NCBI GenBank assembly: GCA_900315015.1
Contig: OMXJ01000002.1
Coordinates: 102,651-166,650 of the forward strand
From: an uncultured Eubacteriales bacterium
Lineage (GTDB): Bacteria > Bacillota > Clostridia > Lachnospirales > Lachnospiraceae
Direction of reading: 5' to 3'
Length of the DNA: 64,000 nucleotides
Part shown: in pieces, positions 15,679 through 24,702 of the stretch
Layout of the letters: each line of letters starts with the position of its first letter
How positions within the stretch are numbered: position 1 is the stretch's first letter
Made by a program: the position numbers and the translations under genes
Notes under the pieces: generated by a model
Database searches by the model: none
Told to the model about the DNA's origin: nothing
What the model saw: the letters and a program-made list of their open reading frames with translations, nothing else

Positions 15679-17547
15679 ATGAAAATATCATCACAAATAA
15701 AGCTCACTCATGACGCATATGCCGGCTTCTATTCTGCCGGTCTCACCATGCTTAACAGTAAGACCATGGAAAGGTTCACCATGACCAGACATACTAACAA
15801 CGAGACTGTATATACTTCATCAGATGATCTTACTCTCATGGTGCAGCACGAAAAAGACTCCCAAACCGGAGCAATTCGTGTACAGACAATTTTCACAAAT
15901 AATTCAAAGGAAAATATAACCCTAGAAATGGTAGACTCATTTGTCATATCAGAGGTAGAAGGCGATAAAATCCACCGCTTCCTCTCCTTCTGGTCTGCAG
16001 AAGGAAGGCATAAGGTCGATAATGTCATAGATTTAAATCTTGAACCTTCCTGGACTCACACCGCCTATAGAGTAGAAAAGTTCGGAAATGTCGGTTCAAT
16101 GCCTATTAGAAAGTATTTTCCATTTGTCGCCATAGAGGATTCTAAAACAGGTAATTTCACGGCTGTTCAACTTTACTCACCTGCTTCTTGGCAGATGGAA
16201 GTAATTATTCAAGAGGATGAAAGAGTTACTCTTACTGGAGGTATCGCAGATAGGGATTTCGGCCAGTTCACAAAGACACTAAAACCTGGTGAAATATTTA
16301 TTACTCCAAAGGCATATGTTGCCACAGGAAACAGCCTTGTAGATGTATGCGATAAACTCGTAAAATCACAGCACCCTGATATCAGCCCAGTTGATGACCA
16401 CATGGGCATTACCTTCAACGAATACTGCACCTCTTGGGGAAATCCTTCTGAGGAAAGCATGAAAAAGATTGCCGACTGCATAGAAGGAAAAGGCATCGAT
16501 TATCTTGTTATTGATGCAGGCTGGTTCATACAGGGCAAAGGAAAATGGTGGGATGAAACCGGTAACTGGAACTACAGCCAAAAGCTCTTCCCGAATGGCC
16601 TTAAGCCTGTAGCCGACTATATAAAGAGCAAAGGAATGATACCAGGAATCTGGTACGAATTTGAAAATGTTTCACCAATGTGTGAGCTTTTTGAAAAAGA
16701 TGAATATCTTGTAAAAAAGGATTCTAGACCTCTTACCGTAGGCGACAGAAGGTTCCTGGATATGCAAAAGGACATTGTTAAAGATCATTTAAATAAAATG
16801 GTAATCGATAATCTAAAAGAGGCAGGTTTTGGATATATTAAGGTCGATTATAATGACACCATGGGCATGGGCTGTGATGGTCCTGACGGAATGGGTGAAA
16901 ACCTCCGTCAGAAGGTGCTTGCTACACAGGACTTCTTTAGAAAAATGAAAGCTCAGATTCCTGAACTTGTCATCGAAAACTGCTCAAGCGGAGGCCATAG
17001 ATTAGAACCTTCCTTTATGGAGCTAGCTTCTATGGCAAGCTTTTCAGATGCTCATGAAATCACCGCACTTCCTCTTATTGCAGCTGCTCTCCAGCTATTA
17101 ATAAAGCCTGAACAAAGTCAGATATGGGCAGTTCTAAGAAAGGATGATTCCCCTGCAAGACTTTATTATTCCTTATGTGCTACATTATTTGGCAGAATGG
17201 GGCTTTCAGGTGATATTTATGATATTTCTAAGGACCAGTGGGCTATATTAGAAGAAGGTATAGCTTTCTATAAAAAAGCTGCTGACATTATTAAAAATGG
17301 CAAGACTACGCTCATCCACAGCACCTCAAAAAGCAATAACAATCCAAGCGGCGGCCAGCTTTCAATCCGCGAATATGATGGAAAATGCCTTGTAATTTAT
17401 CATAGATTTGAAAATTCAAAAGATGTCTATGACTTTATAAAAGATGAAGAAATTTCACTTAATTTAAAAGAAGAAAAGATATTCTCATCCTTCGGATGTG
17501 CCGATCAGGATTTTAGTGCTAAGGCCTTTATCTTAGATCTTAACTAG
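15679..17547 (+). CDS. Alpha-galactosidase-like glycoside hydrolase (GH36/clan GH-D)
   Basis: Retaining alpha-galactosidase fold, expected to release alpha-galactosyl groups from raffinose-type sugars or galactomannan. The 622-residue protein lacks a signal peptide, so it acts in the cytoplasm. An N-terminal beta-sandwich (1-235) is followed by the (beta/alpha)8 domain with YLVIDAGWF, KVDYND (nucleophile Asp390) and ASFSDAHE (acid/base Asp457). It ends in a C-terminal beta domain. The length is shorter than the 720-residue classic GH36 enzymes. No SD is close to the ATG: AAAGGAAA lies 38 bases upstream with a hairpin between. The gene is alone on its strand and has no transporter beside it. 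Confidence 0.85.
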   Translation: MKISSQIKLTHDAYAGFYSAGLTMLNSKTMERFTMTRHTNNETVYTSSDDLTLMVQHEKDSQTGAIRVQTIFTNNSKENITLEMVDSFVISEVEGDKIHRFLSFWSAEGRHKVDNVIDLNLEPSWTHTAYRVEKFGNVGSMPIRKYFPFVAIEDSKTGNFTAVQLYSPASWQMEVIIQEDERVTLTGGIADRDFGQFTKTLKPGEIFITPKAYVATGNSLVDVCDKLVKSQHPDISPVDDHMGITFNEYCTSWGNPSEESMKKIADCIEGKGIDYLVIDAGWFIQGKGKWWDETGNWNYSQKLFPNGLKPVADYIKSKGMIPGIWYEFENVSPMCELFEKDEYLVKKDSRPLTVGDRRFLDMQKDIVKDHLNKMVIDNLKEAGFGYIKVDYNDTMGMGCDGPDGMGENLRQKVLATQDFFRKMKAQIPELVIENCSSGGHRLEPSFMELASMASFSDAHEITALPLIAAALQLLIKPEQSQIWAVLRKDDSPARLYYSLCATLFGRMGLSGDIYDISKDQWAILEEGIAFYKKAADIIKNGKTTLIHSTSKSNNNPSGGQLSIREYDGKCLVIYHRFENSKDVYDFIKDEEISLNLKEEKIFSSFGCADQDFSAKAFILDLN

Positions 17548-17677
17548 CAGTTTCCTTAGAGAATATTATTAATAGTATTGATCACTATTTTTATTGATAG
17601 TTCATATTAATAGTTATGAGTAATGGTTTCAATTAATAGTTTTGAACAGTAATTCTAATTCAAAGAATAACCAAACT

Positions 17678-17717
17678 AAAAAGGACTTCTTCCCATTCGG
17701 GGGCAGAAGTCCTTTTT
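17678..17717. terminator. Bidirectional intrinsic terminator
   Basis: AAAAAGGACTTCT (17678-17690) pairs perfectly with AGAAGTCCTTTTT (17705-17717) around a 14-base loop. A and T runs flank both arms, so it can stop the GH36 transcript from the left and the antiporter operon from the right. Confidence 0.9.
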
Positions 17718-17735
17718 CATTATTTAACTACAGAT

Positions 17736-17822
17736 TTCTTTAGTTCGTTAGTTCTTTAGTTCGTTAATTCTTTAGTTCGTTAATTCTTTAGTTCGTTAAT
17801 TCTTTAGTTCGTTAGTTCTTTA
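17736..17822. repeat. Tandem repeat, 5.4 copies of 16 bp
   Basis: Unit TTCTTTAGTTCGTTAR repeated without spacers from 17736 to 17815, then a partial copy. Only the last base of the unit varies (A or G). It begins about 7 bases after the stop codon of the esterase gene on the minus strand and ends before the terminator. No coding function. Confidence 0.9.
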
Positions 17823-17828
17823 TACGTC

Positions 17829-18458
17829 TTAGCTTTCCTTCTTTAACAGCCACGAAAATGCCTTTGCGGTGCGAATCTCTGCATCCATAAAGTGATTTCC
17901 CTTATTCCATTCAAAAATGCAGTTAACGCCCTTTTCCTTCAAACATTCATATACTTCCTGAATTCTTTTATCAACTGTACTCATAATAGCATTACGAGTT
18001 TTTGCTTCTTTATCTCCGAGGCTTAAATACACATAGCTGCTCTTAATATCATTTTCCTTTATGTAGTCAGCAAATCCCCTAAACCATACAGAAGGTGACG
18101 CTGCTGCAACCCCCTTAAATACATCCGTTTGATATGAGCTCCATAATGCAAATAATCCCGCTAAAGAATAGCCGCCTATGTAGTATGTCTTAGAATCATC
18201 GATGCAGGTACTTAGAATCTCTGTTAATGTATCCTTTGCCCCTTCTCCAAAATCCTCATTTCCGAACACCGCCGGTGCCTTCCAGGGCGAGAGATCCTTA
18301 TTCCAGCTTTTCACCTTAAATGCTTTGAGATAAAAGTCTCTTCCGCTCATTTCGCTAATTAACCTGGCTTCCCTCTCAAGCATTTTAGTATCATGGTCAT
18401 CTACCATCTGTATTAGAACATTCTTAGAAGCTTTACTTCCGTATTCAAATATCTCCAT
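17829..18458 (-). CDS. Alpha/beta-hydrolase, putative esterase
   Basis: A 209-residue protein with the alpha/beta-hydrolase nucleophile elbow GGYSLAGLF (Ser near residue 99) and a C-terminal WNKGNHFMDAE that can supply the catalytic His. The pattern is closest to the esterase D/BesA group. There is no signal peptide, so it is cytoplasmic. Its start overlaps the stop of the upstream glutaredoxin-like gene as TGATG, so translation is coupled. The substrate is unknown. Being cotranscribed with an antiporter and a thiol protein suggests a stress or detoxification role, but this is only inference from context. Confidence 0.75.
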   Translation of the reverse strand: MEIFEYGSKASKNVLIQMVDDHDTKMLEREARLISEMSGRDFYLKAFKVKSWNKDLSPWKAPAVFGNEDFGEGAKDTLTEILSTCIDDSKTYYIGGYSLAGLFALWSSYQTDVFKGVAAASPSVWFRGFADYIKENDIKSSYVYLSLGDKEAKTRNAIMSTVDKRIQEVYECLKEKGVNCIFEWNKGNHFMDAEIRTAKAFSWLLKKES

Positions 18459-18769
18459 CAGCAGCCCTTTTTCCCATTTTTATGATCTTCAATTGAACAG
18501 GCCGCAGCGCCGTTATATTCAACTAGTCCAACATCCTCCGGTTTTAATGTAACACTACCATCTTCAAGTACAAAAGCTGGTATTCCAACATCACCTACTT
18601 TTTTACTATTATCAAAGGCTGGATTTTTATCTCTAAGTCTCGTAAAGGCGCCCATATTCCTGATATTCTCACCTATGTTTATGTATTCAAATTCATCCTC
18701 ACGTCCTTTGATCTGTTCATGCACATAATCACAATATGGGCAGGTAGGCATTCCGTAAATTTTTACCAT
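18458..18769 (-). CDS. Glutaredoxin-like protein
   Basis: A 103-residue thioredoxin-fold protein with the redox-active motif CPYC near the N-terminus (MVKIYGMPTCPYCDYVHEQI), followed by the cis-Pro region VGIPAFVLEDG. These are the usual elements of small bacterial glutaredoxin-related proteins. Two extra cysteines occur near the C-terminus (AACSIEDH, KKGC), which is unusual. GGAGG precedes the start. It sits 69 bases downstream of the antiporter gene and overlaps the esterase gene by one base, so the three genes form one unit. Confidence 0.85.
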   Translation of the reverse strand: MVKIYGMPTCPYCDYVHEQIKGREDEFEYINIGENIRNMGAFTRLRDKNPAFDNSKKVGDVGIPAFVLEDGSVTLKPEDVGLVEYNGAAACSIEDHKNGKKGC

Positions 18770-18838
18770 TTTCTTTTCCTCCGTGTTTACTATTTGCCAT
18801 GAAGCAGACTCATCATTCTGTCATTTTTTAGCTTTTCT

Positions 18839-20026
18839 TCAGCTCTTTTTCAACTTTTTGTCATCCATGGCATAAATCGCTTTTAATATAATCGGTGTAA
18901 GAATTGAACTTACCACAATAAGCAGTATTACAGCCGTAAAATATCTTCCATCAAGTATCTCGGCTTTTAATCCTCTTTGTGCAACAATCAGAGCCACCTC
19001 GCCTCTTGTCATCATGCCTACACCGATCTTAAGACTATCCAAGTTATTATATTTTAATAGTTTTGAAACAAGGCTGCAGCCTATTACCTTTCCAAGAAGT
19101 CCTACAATCACAAATGCTACTGAAAAGGCAAGTATGGTCATATCAACAGTTCTAAGATTTGTCTGCAGACCTACGCTTGCAAAAAATACAGGACCAAATA
19201 TCATATAGGAATTGATATCCATCTTTCTATCAATGTATTCTGAATCATCTAATGAGCTTAAGATAATACCTGCCACATAGGCACCCGTAATATCGGCTAC
19301 TCCAAAGTATTTATCAGCAACATAAGCTAGAATAAAAGCAAGTGTCATTCCTATTATAGGTATTCTTCTAGTATGAGGCCACTTTTTATCAATGACCTTC
19401 ATTATCTTAAATATGAAAAATCCAACAACTACTGAAAGTACAAAAAAAGCAACTGTCTTAATACACACCGATCCTAAATTTGCACTTGGATCTTTCATTC
19501 CAAGTACTGCTGTTAAAACAACAATTCCTATTACATCATCTATTATTGCAGCACTCATTATGGTCGTTCCAACATCTGTTGAAATTTTCCCCATTTCTTT
19601 AAGCGCCTGTACAGTAATACTTACTGAAGTTGCGGTAAGAATTGTTCCTATAAATAAAGCCTTTATGAATTCTGGTTTTCCTGGTGCAGAAAAGCCATAA
19701 AAGCACATATATAAAATAGTTCCAAGTATCAGCGGCATGAAAACTCCGGCAAGTGCAATTATGGTTGCCTTTAAGCCTGATTTTTTCAGTTTATCTATAT
19801 CTGTTTCAAGACCTGCGCCGAACATAAGAAGTATTACTCCTATTTCTGCCATTCCTGATAGAAAATCATTTTCTACTACCAGATTTAAGACAGAAGGGCC
19901 AATAAGAAGTCCTGCTACTATTTCTCCTGCTACCTGCGGTGCCTTTACTTTTCTTGCTAGCAATCCCATCATTTTAGCAGAAATGATGATAATTGCCAAA
20001 CTCTTTAAAATTTCCAGATTATCCAT
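18839..20026 (-). CDS. Cation/proton antiporter, CPA2 family
   Basis: A 395-residue membrane protein with about 12 hydrophobic segments, the KefB/NapA/GerN type of sodium or potassium/proton antiporter. Visible landmarks are KAPQVAGEIVAGLLIGPSVL in the second helix region, the paired aspartates of the ion site in AAIIDDVIGI, and TRGEVALIVAQRG near the C-terminus. The DD pair is typical of electrogenic exchangers. There is no TrkA-N domain at the C-terminus, which distinguishes it from full KefB/KefC. It is the first gene of the antiporter-glutaredoxin-esterase unit and divergent from a LysR regulator 149 bases away. RBS AGGAAGG. Confidence 0.9.
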   Translation of the reverse strand: MDNLEILKSLAIIIISAKMMGLLARKVKAPQVAGEIVAGLLIGPSVLNLVVENDFLSGMAEIGVILLMFGAGLETDIDKLKKSGLKATIIALAGVFMPLILGTILYMCFYGFSAPGKPEFIKALFIGTILTATSVSITVQALKEMGKISTDVGTTIMSAAIIDDVIGIVVLTAVLGMKDPSANLGSVCIKTVAFFVLSVVVGFFIFKIMKVIDKKWPHTRRIPIIGMTLAFILAYVADKYFGVADITGAYVAGIILSSLDDSEYIDRKMDINSYMIFGPVFFASVGLQTNLRTVDMTILAFSVAFVIVGLLGKVIGCSLVSKLLKYNNLDSLKIGVGMMTRGEVALIVAQRGLKAEILDGRYFTAVILLIVVSSILTPIILKAIYAMDDKKLKKS

Positions 20027-20175
20027 CTCTTTTCCTTCCTCTAGCGCTACATAAACGCCTGAATTAATTTGCTTATTCTAAACCTTAAGCATTTTAACTC
20101 TTGATTTTATAGAAGTAAAATAATATAATTTTATCAAATCAATAACTATTTTAATATAAGAAAAGAGATATCAAT

Positions 20176-21060
20176 ATGACCTTAAGACATATGATAATAT
20201 TCAGAACTATATGTGAATCTGAATGTAATACTACAAAAGCCGCAGAAAAACTGCATATGAGCCAGCCTGCAGTCAGTCTCGCCATTAAGGAGCTAGAGCA
20301 ATACTACGGTGTACATTTATTTGATAGAATCGGCCGCCGCCTTCAGCTAACTGAAGTTGGTCAACATTTTCTTCAATATGCAATCCACATTTCAGACTTA
20401 TTCCGCGATATGGAAACCGGTCTTCGTGACTGGGATTCTAAGGGGATACTGCGCCTTGGCGCTAGCATAACAATAGGTTCACAGTTCATGCCCTCTTATG
20501 TAAAGTCTTTCTCAAAGCTATGCCCCGGAATTGATGTTAGAGTCTGTGTAGAACAGTCTGAAATCCTAGAGCAAAAAATCCTATCTAATGAGCTTGACTG
20601 CGCTCTTACTGAAGGTATTCCCCACAATCCTAAAATCATTTCAGAACCATATATGGAGGATCACCTGGTTGTGTTTTGTTCTGCCGATAAGGGCTTTAAA
20701 AACGGGCATCTTCTCTCAAAGGAAGAATTCAAAAATCAGCGTTTCCTGCTAAGAGAGCGCGGCAGTGGTACTCGTGAAATCTTCGAACAGGTGGTTTCTC
20801 AGGCCGGCATACATATAGTTCCAGCATGGGAATCAATGAGCACAAGTGCCTTAATCAATGCCGCCATTACAGGGCTTGGTATAGCAGTACTTCCATACCG
20901 CGTAATCAAGTACGTCTATGATCAAGGTCTTATTACCACTTTAAATGTCGAAGGCCTTAGCTTTCACCGCAATTTTTATATAATGTACCATAAGGATAAG
21001 TTCTTAATGCCATCAGTTAAAAAATTCATTGAACTATGTAAAAACAGCCCTAAGGATTAG
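20176..21060 (+). CDS. LysR-family transcriptional regulator
   Basis: A 294-residue regulator with an N-terminal winged helix-turn-helix (residues 2-60; NTTKAAEKLHMSQPAVSLAI) and a periplasmic-binding-protein-like effector domain. It is divergent from the antiporter gene, which is the usual arrangement for a LysR regulator and its target, and the short intergenic space holds an AT-rich dyad (AAAAT-N6-ATTTT at 20117-20132). Control of the antiporter operon is therefore likely but inferred. The effector is unknown. Possible relatives with a similar start include CysL/CysB-type regulators, but nothing here proves a sulfur link. Confidence 0.9.
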   Translation: MTLRHMIIFRTICESECNTTKAAEKLHMSQPAVSLAIKELEQYYGVHLFDRIGRRLQLTEVGQHFLQYAIHISDLFRDMETGLRDWDSKGILRLGASITIGSQFMPSYVKSFSKLCPGIDVRVCVEQSEILEQKILSNELDCALTEGIPHNPKIISEPYMEDHLVVFCSADKGFKNGHLLSKEEFKNQRFLLRERGSGTREIFEQVVSQAGIHIVPAWESMSTSALINAAITGLGIAVLPYRVIKYVYDQGLITTLNVEGLSFHRNFYIMYHKDKFLMPSVKKFIELCKNSPKD

Positions 21061-21078
21061 ATTCTCTCATCAAATCAG

Positions 21079-22407
21079 TTATGCTTTAAATCCATCTATT
21101 AAAGCGCGGGCCTCTCTTAAACTAATATCATTTTTTCTAGCAATTTCTGCAAGATCCTCATATTCTAGCTTGCACGTTGTAGAACCATATCCTGATGAAA
21201 TCTTCTTATTTACCTTTCCGTAAGGCGTATCTATTTCTTCAAAGCGGCGTGAAAGGGTATATCTTTCCATCACATTTTTCCTGATTCCAAGAGTTGTGGT
21301 GTGCTTAAAAATCTGATTTACCATAAGCTCACATTTTTCTGTATCGGTAATAACATGTAGAAGTATTCCCGGGCGTCCTTTTTTCATCTGTATAGGAACT
21401 GTAAATACATCTCTTGCTCCTTTTTTCATAATACTCTCACACGCAAAGCTTATTTCCTCTGCTGTCATGTCATCTATGTTACAGGATAGGTCTATTATCT
21501 TGTCGGTACTATTTTCACTCTCTCCAATAAAGGCCCTTACGCAATTAGCGACAGGAAAATCCTTTTTTCCCATGCCATAGCCTATTACCTTTGTCTGCAT
21601 GATAGGCATCTCACCAAAGGAATCAGCAAAATACTTTATAAGCGCTGCCCCGGTAGGTGTACATAATTCACCCTTTATGCTTCCTCCGTACATCGGTACA
21701 TCCTTTAATATGTGTGCCGTTGCAGGTGCCGGTACTGGAAGTATTCCATGCGCGCAGTGCACACTTCCGCTTCCAACATGGATAGGTGATGCCACAACAC
21801 GCAAAGGTGCTATTTCATTCATTAACATGCATACTGCAGTTACATCTGCAATAGCATCCATTGTTCCTACCTCATGAAAGTGAATTTCAGTTACAGGCTT
21901 ATTATGTGCCTTTGATTCCGCCTCTGCTATAAGTCCATATACTGCTATTACGTCTTCCTTTACCTTTTCAGGAATATCTAAATTACCAATTATACTTTCC
22001 ACATCATGCATAGAGGTGTGATGGTGATGATGGTGATGCTCGTGATCGTGGTCATCGTAGTCATGATGATGCTCATGGTCGTGGTGATGCTCATGGTCAT
22101 AGTCGTGATGATGCTCGTGATCGTGGTCATGATGCTCATGGTCATGGTGGTCGTGATGGTCGTGGTCGTGATGATGCTCGTGAGCTTGCATCTCCTCTCC
22201 CTCTTCCTCTCCGTTTACAAAAATATGTATGTGTGTGCCATGAATGCCGCACTTTTCCGCCTGCTCTTTCCTCATTTCCACACCGGGAATTCCGATTTTA
22301 TTAAATCTTTCCACAAATCCTTCAGGATCATCATGCAGCTCTAATAATGCTGCTGTCAGCATATCACCAGCTGCTCCCATATTACATTCTAAATATAATG
22401 TCTTCAT
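21079..22407 (-). CDS. larC: Nickel-pincer cofactor biosynthesis protein LarC, His-rich insert
   Basis: LarC inserts nickel into the pyridinium-dithiodicarboxylate precursor to make the nickel-pincer cofactor of lactate racemase and related enzymes. The start at 22407 is chosen because AAAGGATAAGG precedes it and the family begins MKTLYLECNMGAAGDM; an upstream start at 22437 would overlap the neighbouring gene. Conserved parts include VTEIHFHEVGTMDAIADVT and GIRKNVMERYTLSR. Residues 76-130 contain 34 histidines mixed with Asp and Glu, a likely nickel store. It is a single 442-residue frame, unlike the frameshifted larC1/larC2 of L. plantarum. No larA, larB or larE is in the window. Confidence 0.92.
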   Translation of the reverse strand: MKTLYLECNMGAAGDMLTAALLELHDDPEGFVERFNKIGIPGVEMRKEQAEKCGIHGTHIHIFVNGEEEGEEMQAHEHHHDHDHHDHHDHEHHDHDHEHHHDYDHEHHHDHEHHHDYDDHDHEHHHHHHHTSMHDVESIIGNLDIPEKVKEDVIAVYGLIAEAESKAHNKPVTEIHFHEVGTMDAIADVTAVCMLMNEIAPLRVVASPIHVGSGSVHCAHGILPVPAPATAHILKDVPMYGGSIKGELCTPTGAALIKYFADSFGEMPIMQTKVIGYGMGKKDFPVANCVRAFIGESENSTDKIIDLSCNIDDMTAEEISFACESIMKKGARDVFTVPIQMKKGRPGILLHVITDTEKCELMVNQIFKHTTTLGIRKNVMERYTLSRRFEEIDTPYGKVNKKISSGYGSTTCKLEYEDLAEIARKNDISLREARALIDGFKA

Positions 22408-22412
22408 ATACC

Positions 22413-22739
22413 TTATCCTTTCTGCTTCGAAATCCATTTACTAAATACTTCAACTATCATTATATTTGAATAGCCGTCCTCATCATTAATCAGATTTATT
22501 ACTGTTCTTCCTTTTTTTAGCGGCTTTAAAGTTACTGCTTCATATTCATCTATTTTTTTATGCGAAACTATTTCCACTACATCTTTTGCTTCACCTTCTT
22601 CATATACAAATTTTTCCACATCTTCATTAAAGCAAGGTACATACACAGTATACTCATCGGGTAATAATAATCTCCATATAAAGCAAAATACAATTGTAAT
22701 TAATGCAACCAGTGCTATTTTCTTTGACAACTTTTTCAT
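22413..22739 (-). CDS. Hypothetical secreted or membrane-anchored small protein
   Basis: Not recognised. A 108-residue protein with a basic N-terminus (MKKLSKK) and one hydrophobic helix (residues 8-25), then a polar domain ending WISKQKG. The C-terminal segment TLKPLKKGRTVINLIND resembles the end of a small beta-sandwich, such as those in inhibitor or Ig-like folds, where a basic turn precedes two strands. It lies 5 bases before larC on the same strand and is probably cotranscribed with it. Nothing in its sequence points to nickel handling. RBS AAGGGAA is present. Confidence 0.7.
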   Translation of the reverse strand: MKKLSKKIALVALITIVFCFIWRLLLPDEYTVYVPCFNEDVEKFVYEEGEAKDVVEIVSHKKIDEYEAVTLKPLKKGRTVINLINDEDGYSNIMIVEVFSKWISKQKG

Positions 22740-22857
22740 TTATATATTCCCTTCATCCTGCTTACCAAAATAACTTATAGTAATATAACCTAAACAATCT
22801 TACATTTAAAATAGCTATTTATTAAACCCAGATATTTACATTCAAGCAAATATCAGC

Positions 22858-23484
22858 CTATATATGCTTATAATAAAAAATGGCAAGATTCGTTCTATCT
22901 CTTAGCCCTAATTTACTTAATATGTTGCTGATATAATTTCTAACTGTTCCTTCCGATAAGCAAAGACTATCTGCACATTCCTTATTTGAAAGTCCTTTAG
23001 CAACCAGCTCTACTATTTCATATTCCTGCCTTGTAAGTCCAAAGCTTTCATAATCTAAACCATTTCTTTTACCTTTTTTTAACATATCAGGTATCTTGCC
23101 TATCACTTCACTTCCGAACACCGTTTGTCCCTCATGAACCGATTTAAGGGCTGGCACTATACTTTCATATTCCTGCTTAATTATGTAACCTCTTGCACCT
23201 ATGGAAAGAGCCTTCACGATATATTCATCATCATTGAAGGTAGTAAGAAAAAGGATTTTAGCATCTCCATGCTTTTTTATGATCTTCTCTCCTGCTTCTA
23301 ATCCGCTCATGCCCTCCATTCGTATATCCATAAGTAAAATATCCGGCATATGCTTTTCATAAAGTTCTATGGCTTCCATTCCTGAATGTCCGCAGGCTAA
23401 AACCGTCATTTCACCACTTGCTTCTATTATCATTTTTAGAGACATTGCAACTAGCTTATCATCATCTACAATTAATATATTCAT
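22858..23484 (-). CDS. Response regulator, NarL/LuxR family
   Basis: A 208-residue two-component regulator. The receiver domain (1-120) has the acidic pocket VDDD, the phosphoacceptor Asp in DILLMDIRMEG, the Thr of FLTTFND and the Lys of IIKQEYE. The C-terminal LuxR-type helix-turn-helix is seen in TRQEYEIVELVAKGLSNKEC. The partner kinase is 71 bases upstream, and the ABC-2 export genes come before that, so the five genes look like one operon whose regulator responds to the same signal that its transporter handles. The architecture is that of LiaR/DesR-type envelope-stress regulators. Confidence 0.93.
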   Translation of the reverse strand: MNILIVDDDKLVAMSLKMIIEASGEMTVLACGHSGMEAIELYEKHMPDILLMDIRMEGMSGLEAGEKIIKKHGDAKILFLTTFNDDEYIVKALSIGARGYIIKQEYESIVPALKSVHEGQTVFGSEVIGKIPDMLKKGKRNGLDYESFGLTRQEYEIVELVAKGLSNKECADSLCLSEGTVRNYISNILSKLGLRDRTNLAIFYYKHI

Positions 23485-23555
23485 GTAATATGCTCACTTT
23501 CCCGGTGATTTTTTTAATTATCCTTTTGGATTTTTCACTTTTTGCCAATTAATAC

Positions 23556-24677
23556 TCACTTTTTTATTGTTACAAATATTCTAAAGCCGTTTTCATTTGT
23601 TATTAGAACATTTCCATTAACGCTTTCTATCCTATTTCTTATATTATCAAGCCCCATGCCTCTGATATCTCCTATTTTGCTATTACTATTCTTGGCTTTT
23701 TCACTATAATCATGGATAACAAGCTGATACATGGAAGGATGCTCATTTAAGCTTATATTTACATATTCATTTTCACTATGCTTTAATATATTCGATACGC
23801 CTTCCTTTACTACACCGATTACGGCATACTTTATTTCCTTATCGATTTCAGAGGATACATCGATTTCAAGATTTAGCTTTCTGCTATTTTTAAGAGGCTT
23901 CACTATTTCTTCTATCGCAGACGGAAGATCGATAGCCTCATCTCTTAAATCATGCACACTGCTTCTTATATTATTCATTGCTGTATCTAGGGTTTCCTTT
24001 AATCCCTCAAGTCCATCCTTAAGATTTTTATCCTTACATATAGTATTCAATGCTCCTAGCTGCAAAATAGCTCTTGTAAGCATATGTCCTACATTATCAT
24101 GGATTTCTCTTGCGATACGGTTTCTTTCCTTTATCGTGCTAAAATAGATTTCATCATCCTTTGCCTTAAGAAGAGAATTATTCTTTTTCGCTAATTCATC
24201 TTCTCTTATAATTGATTCATCTCTAAGCTCTTTGATTTTTTTCTGTAAAAACTCAGATCTTTCACTTTTTATGCTTAAGTAGGCAGATATCATCATCATA
24301 ATTATCAAATACAGGCCGATTAATGTATTATCCGAATGATTTGTAAATACGAGCACTAATACTGCAGATAGAGTAATACCTATATAGTTCTTTAGAATTA
24401 TCATATCATATAAAAAAACAGGAAGCATGATTGCAAAATCATGAAAGAAAAATACCATCCCCAAACTTATCATTTGAAGTAAAAAGGCAATTATTTCATT
24501 TGCTCCCTCTGGCCAATTAGTTTTCTTATTTTTAGTGTTAAAAAGTAAAAAATAATTCAAAAAGACCACAGCCAAAGAAATGTATATAACGACAACAAGG
24601 TATCTGTCGGTCAGAATACTCTGACCGGCAAATACCATCATTAAAATAAGTATTATTCTATCAATAAACCTCTCCAT
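23556..24677 (-). CDS. Sensor histidine kinase, HisKA_3 (DesK/LiaS) type
   Basis: A 373-residue membrane kinase. The first 140 residues hold about five hydrophobic segments with almost no extracytoplasmic loop, so the sensor probably detects membrane state or a protein partner. After a coiled-coil linker comes the phosphoacceptor motif RNRIAREIHDNVGHMLTRA with its His (about residue 192). The HATPase domain has VVKEGVSNILKHSE and GDIRGMGLDNIRNR. It is followed by its response regulator and preceded by the second ABC-2 permease, a gene order typical of BceRS/LiaRS-like or bacteriocin-export systems. RBS AAGGAGC. Confidence 0.92.
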   Translation of the reverse strand: MERFIDRIILILMMVFAGQSILTDRYLVVVIYISLAVVFLNYFLLFNTKNKKTNWPEGANEIIAFLLQMISLGMVFFFHDFAIMLPVFLYDMIILKNYIGITLSAVLVLVFTNHSDNTLIGLYLIIMMMISAYLSIKSERSEFLQKKIKELRDESIIREDELAKKNNSLLKAKDDEIYFSTIKERNRIAREIHDNVGHMLTRAILQLGALNTICKDKNLKDGLEGLKETLDTAMNNIRSSVHDLRDEAIDLPSAIEEIVKPLKNSRKLNLEIDVSSEIDKEIKYAVIGVVKEGVSNILKHSENEYVNISLNEHPSMYQLVIHDYSEKAKNSNSKIGDIRGMGLDNIRNRIESVNGNVLITNENGFRIFVTIKK

Positions 24678-24702
24678 ACATAGCTCCTTATGCTAAGGTA
24701 TA

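Noticed and set aside
17736..17822. CRISPR-like or centromere-like iteron array
   Set aside because: Units are only 16 bp, contiguous, and sit after a stop codon; there is no replication or partition gene nearby.
22006..22344. Valine/methionine-rich plus-strand frame opposite larC
   Set aside because: It is the antisense shadow of the His codons of larC and has no ribosome binding site.
21079..22407. larC1/larC2 programmed frameshift as in Lactobacillus
   Set aside because: The gene is a single uninterrupted frame with both halves of LarC, so no frameshift is needed.
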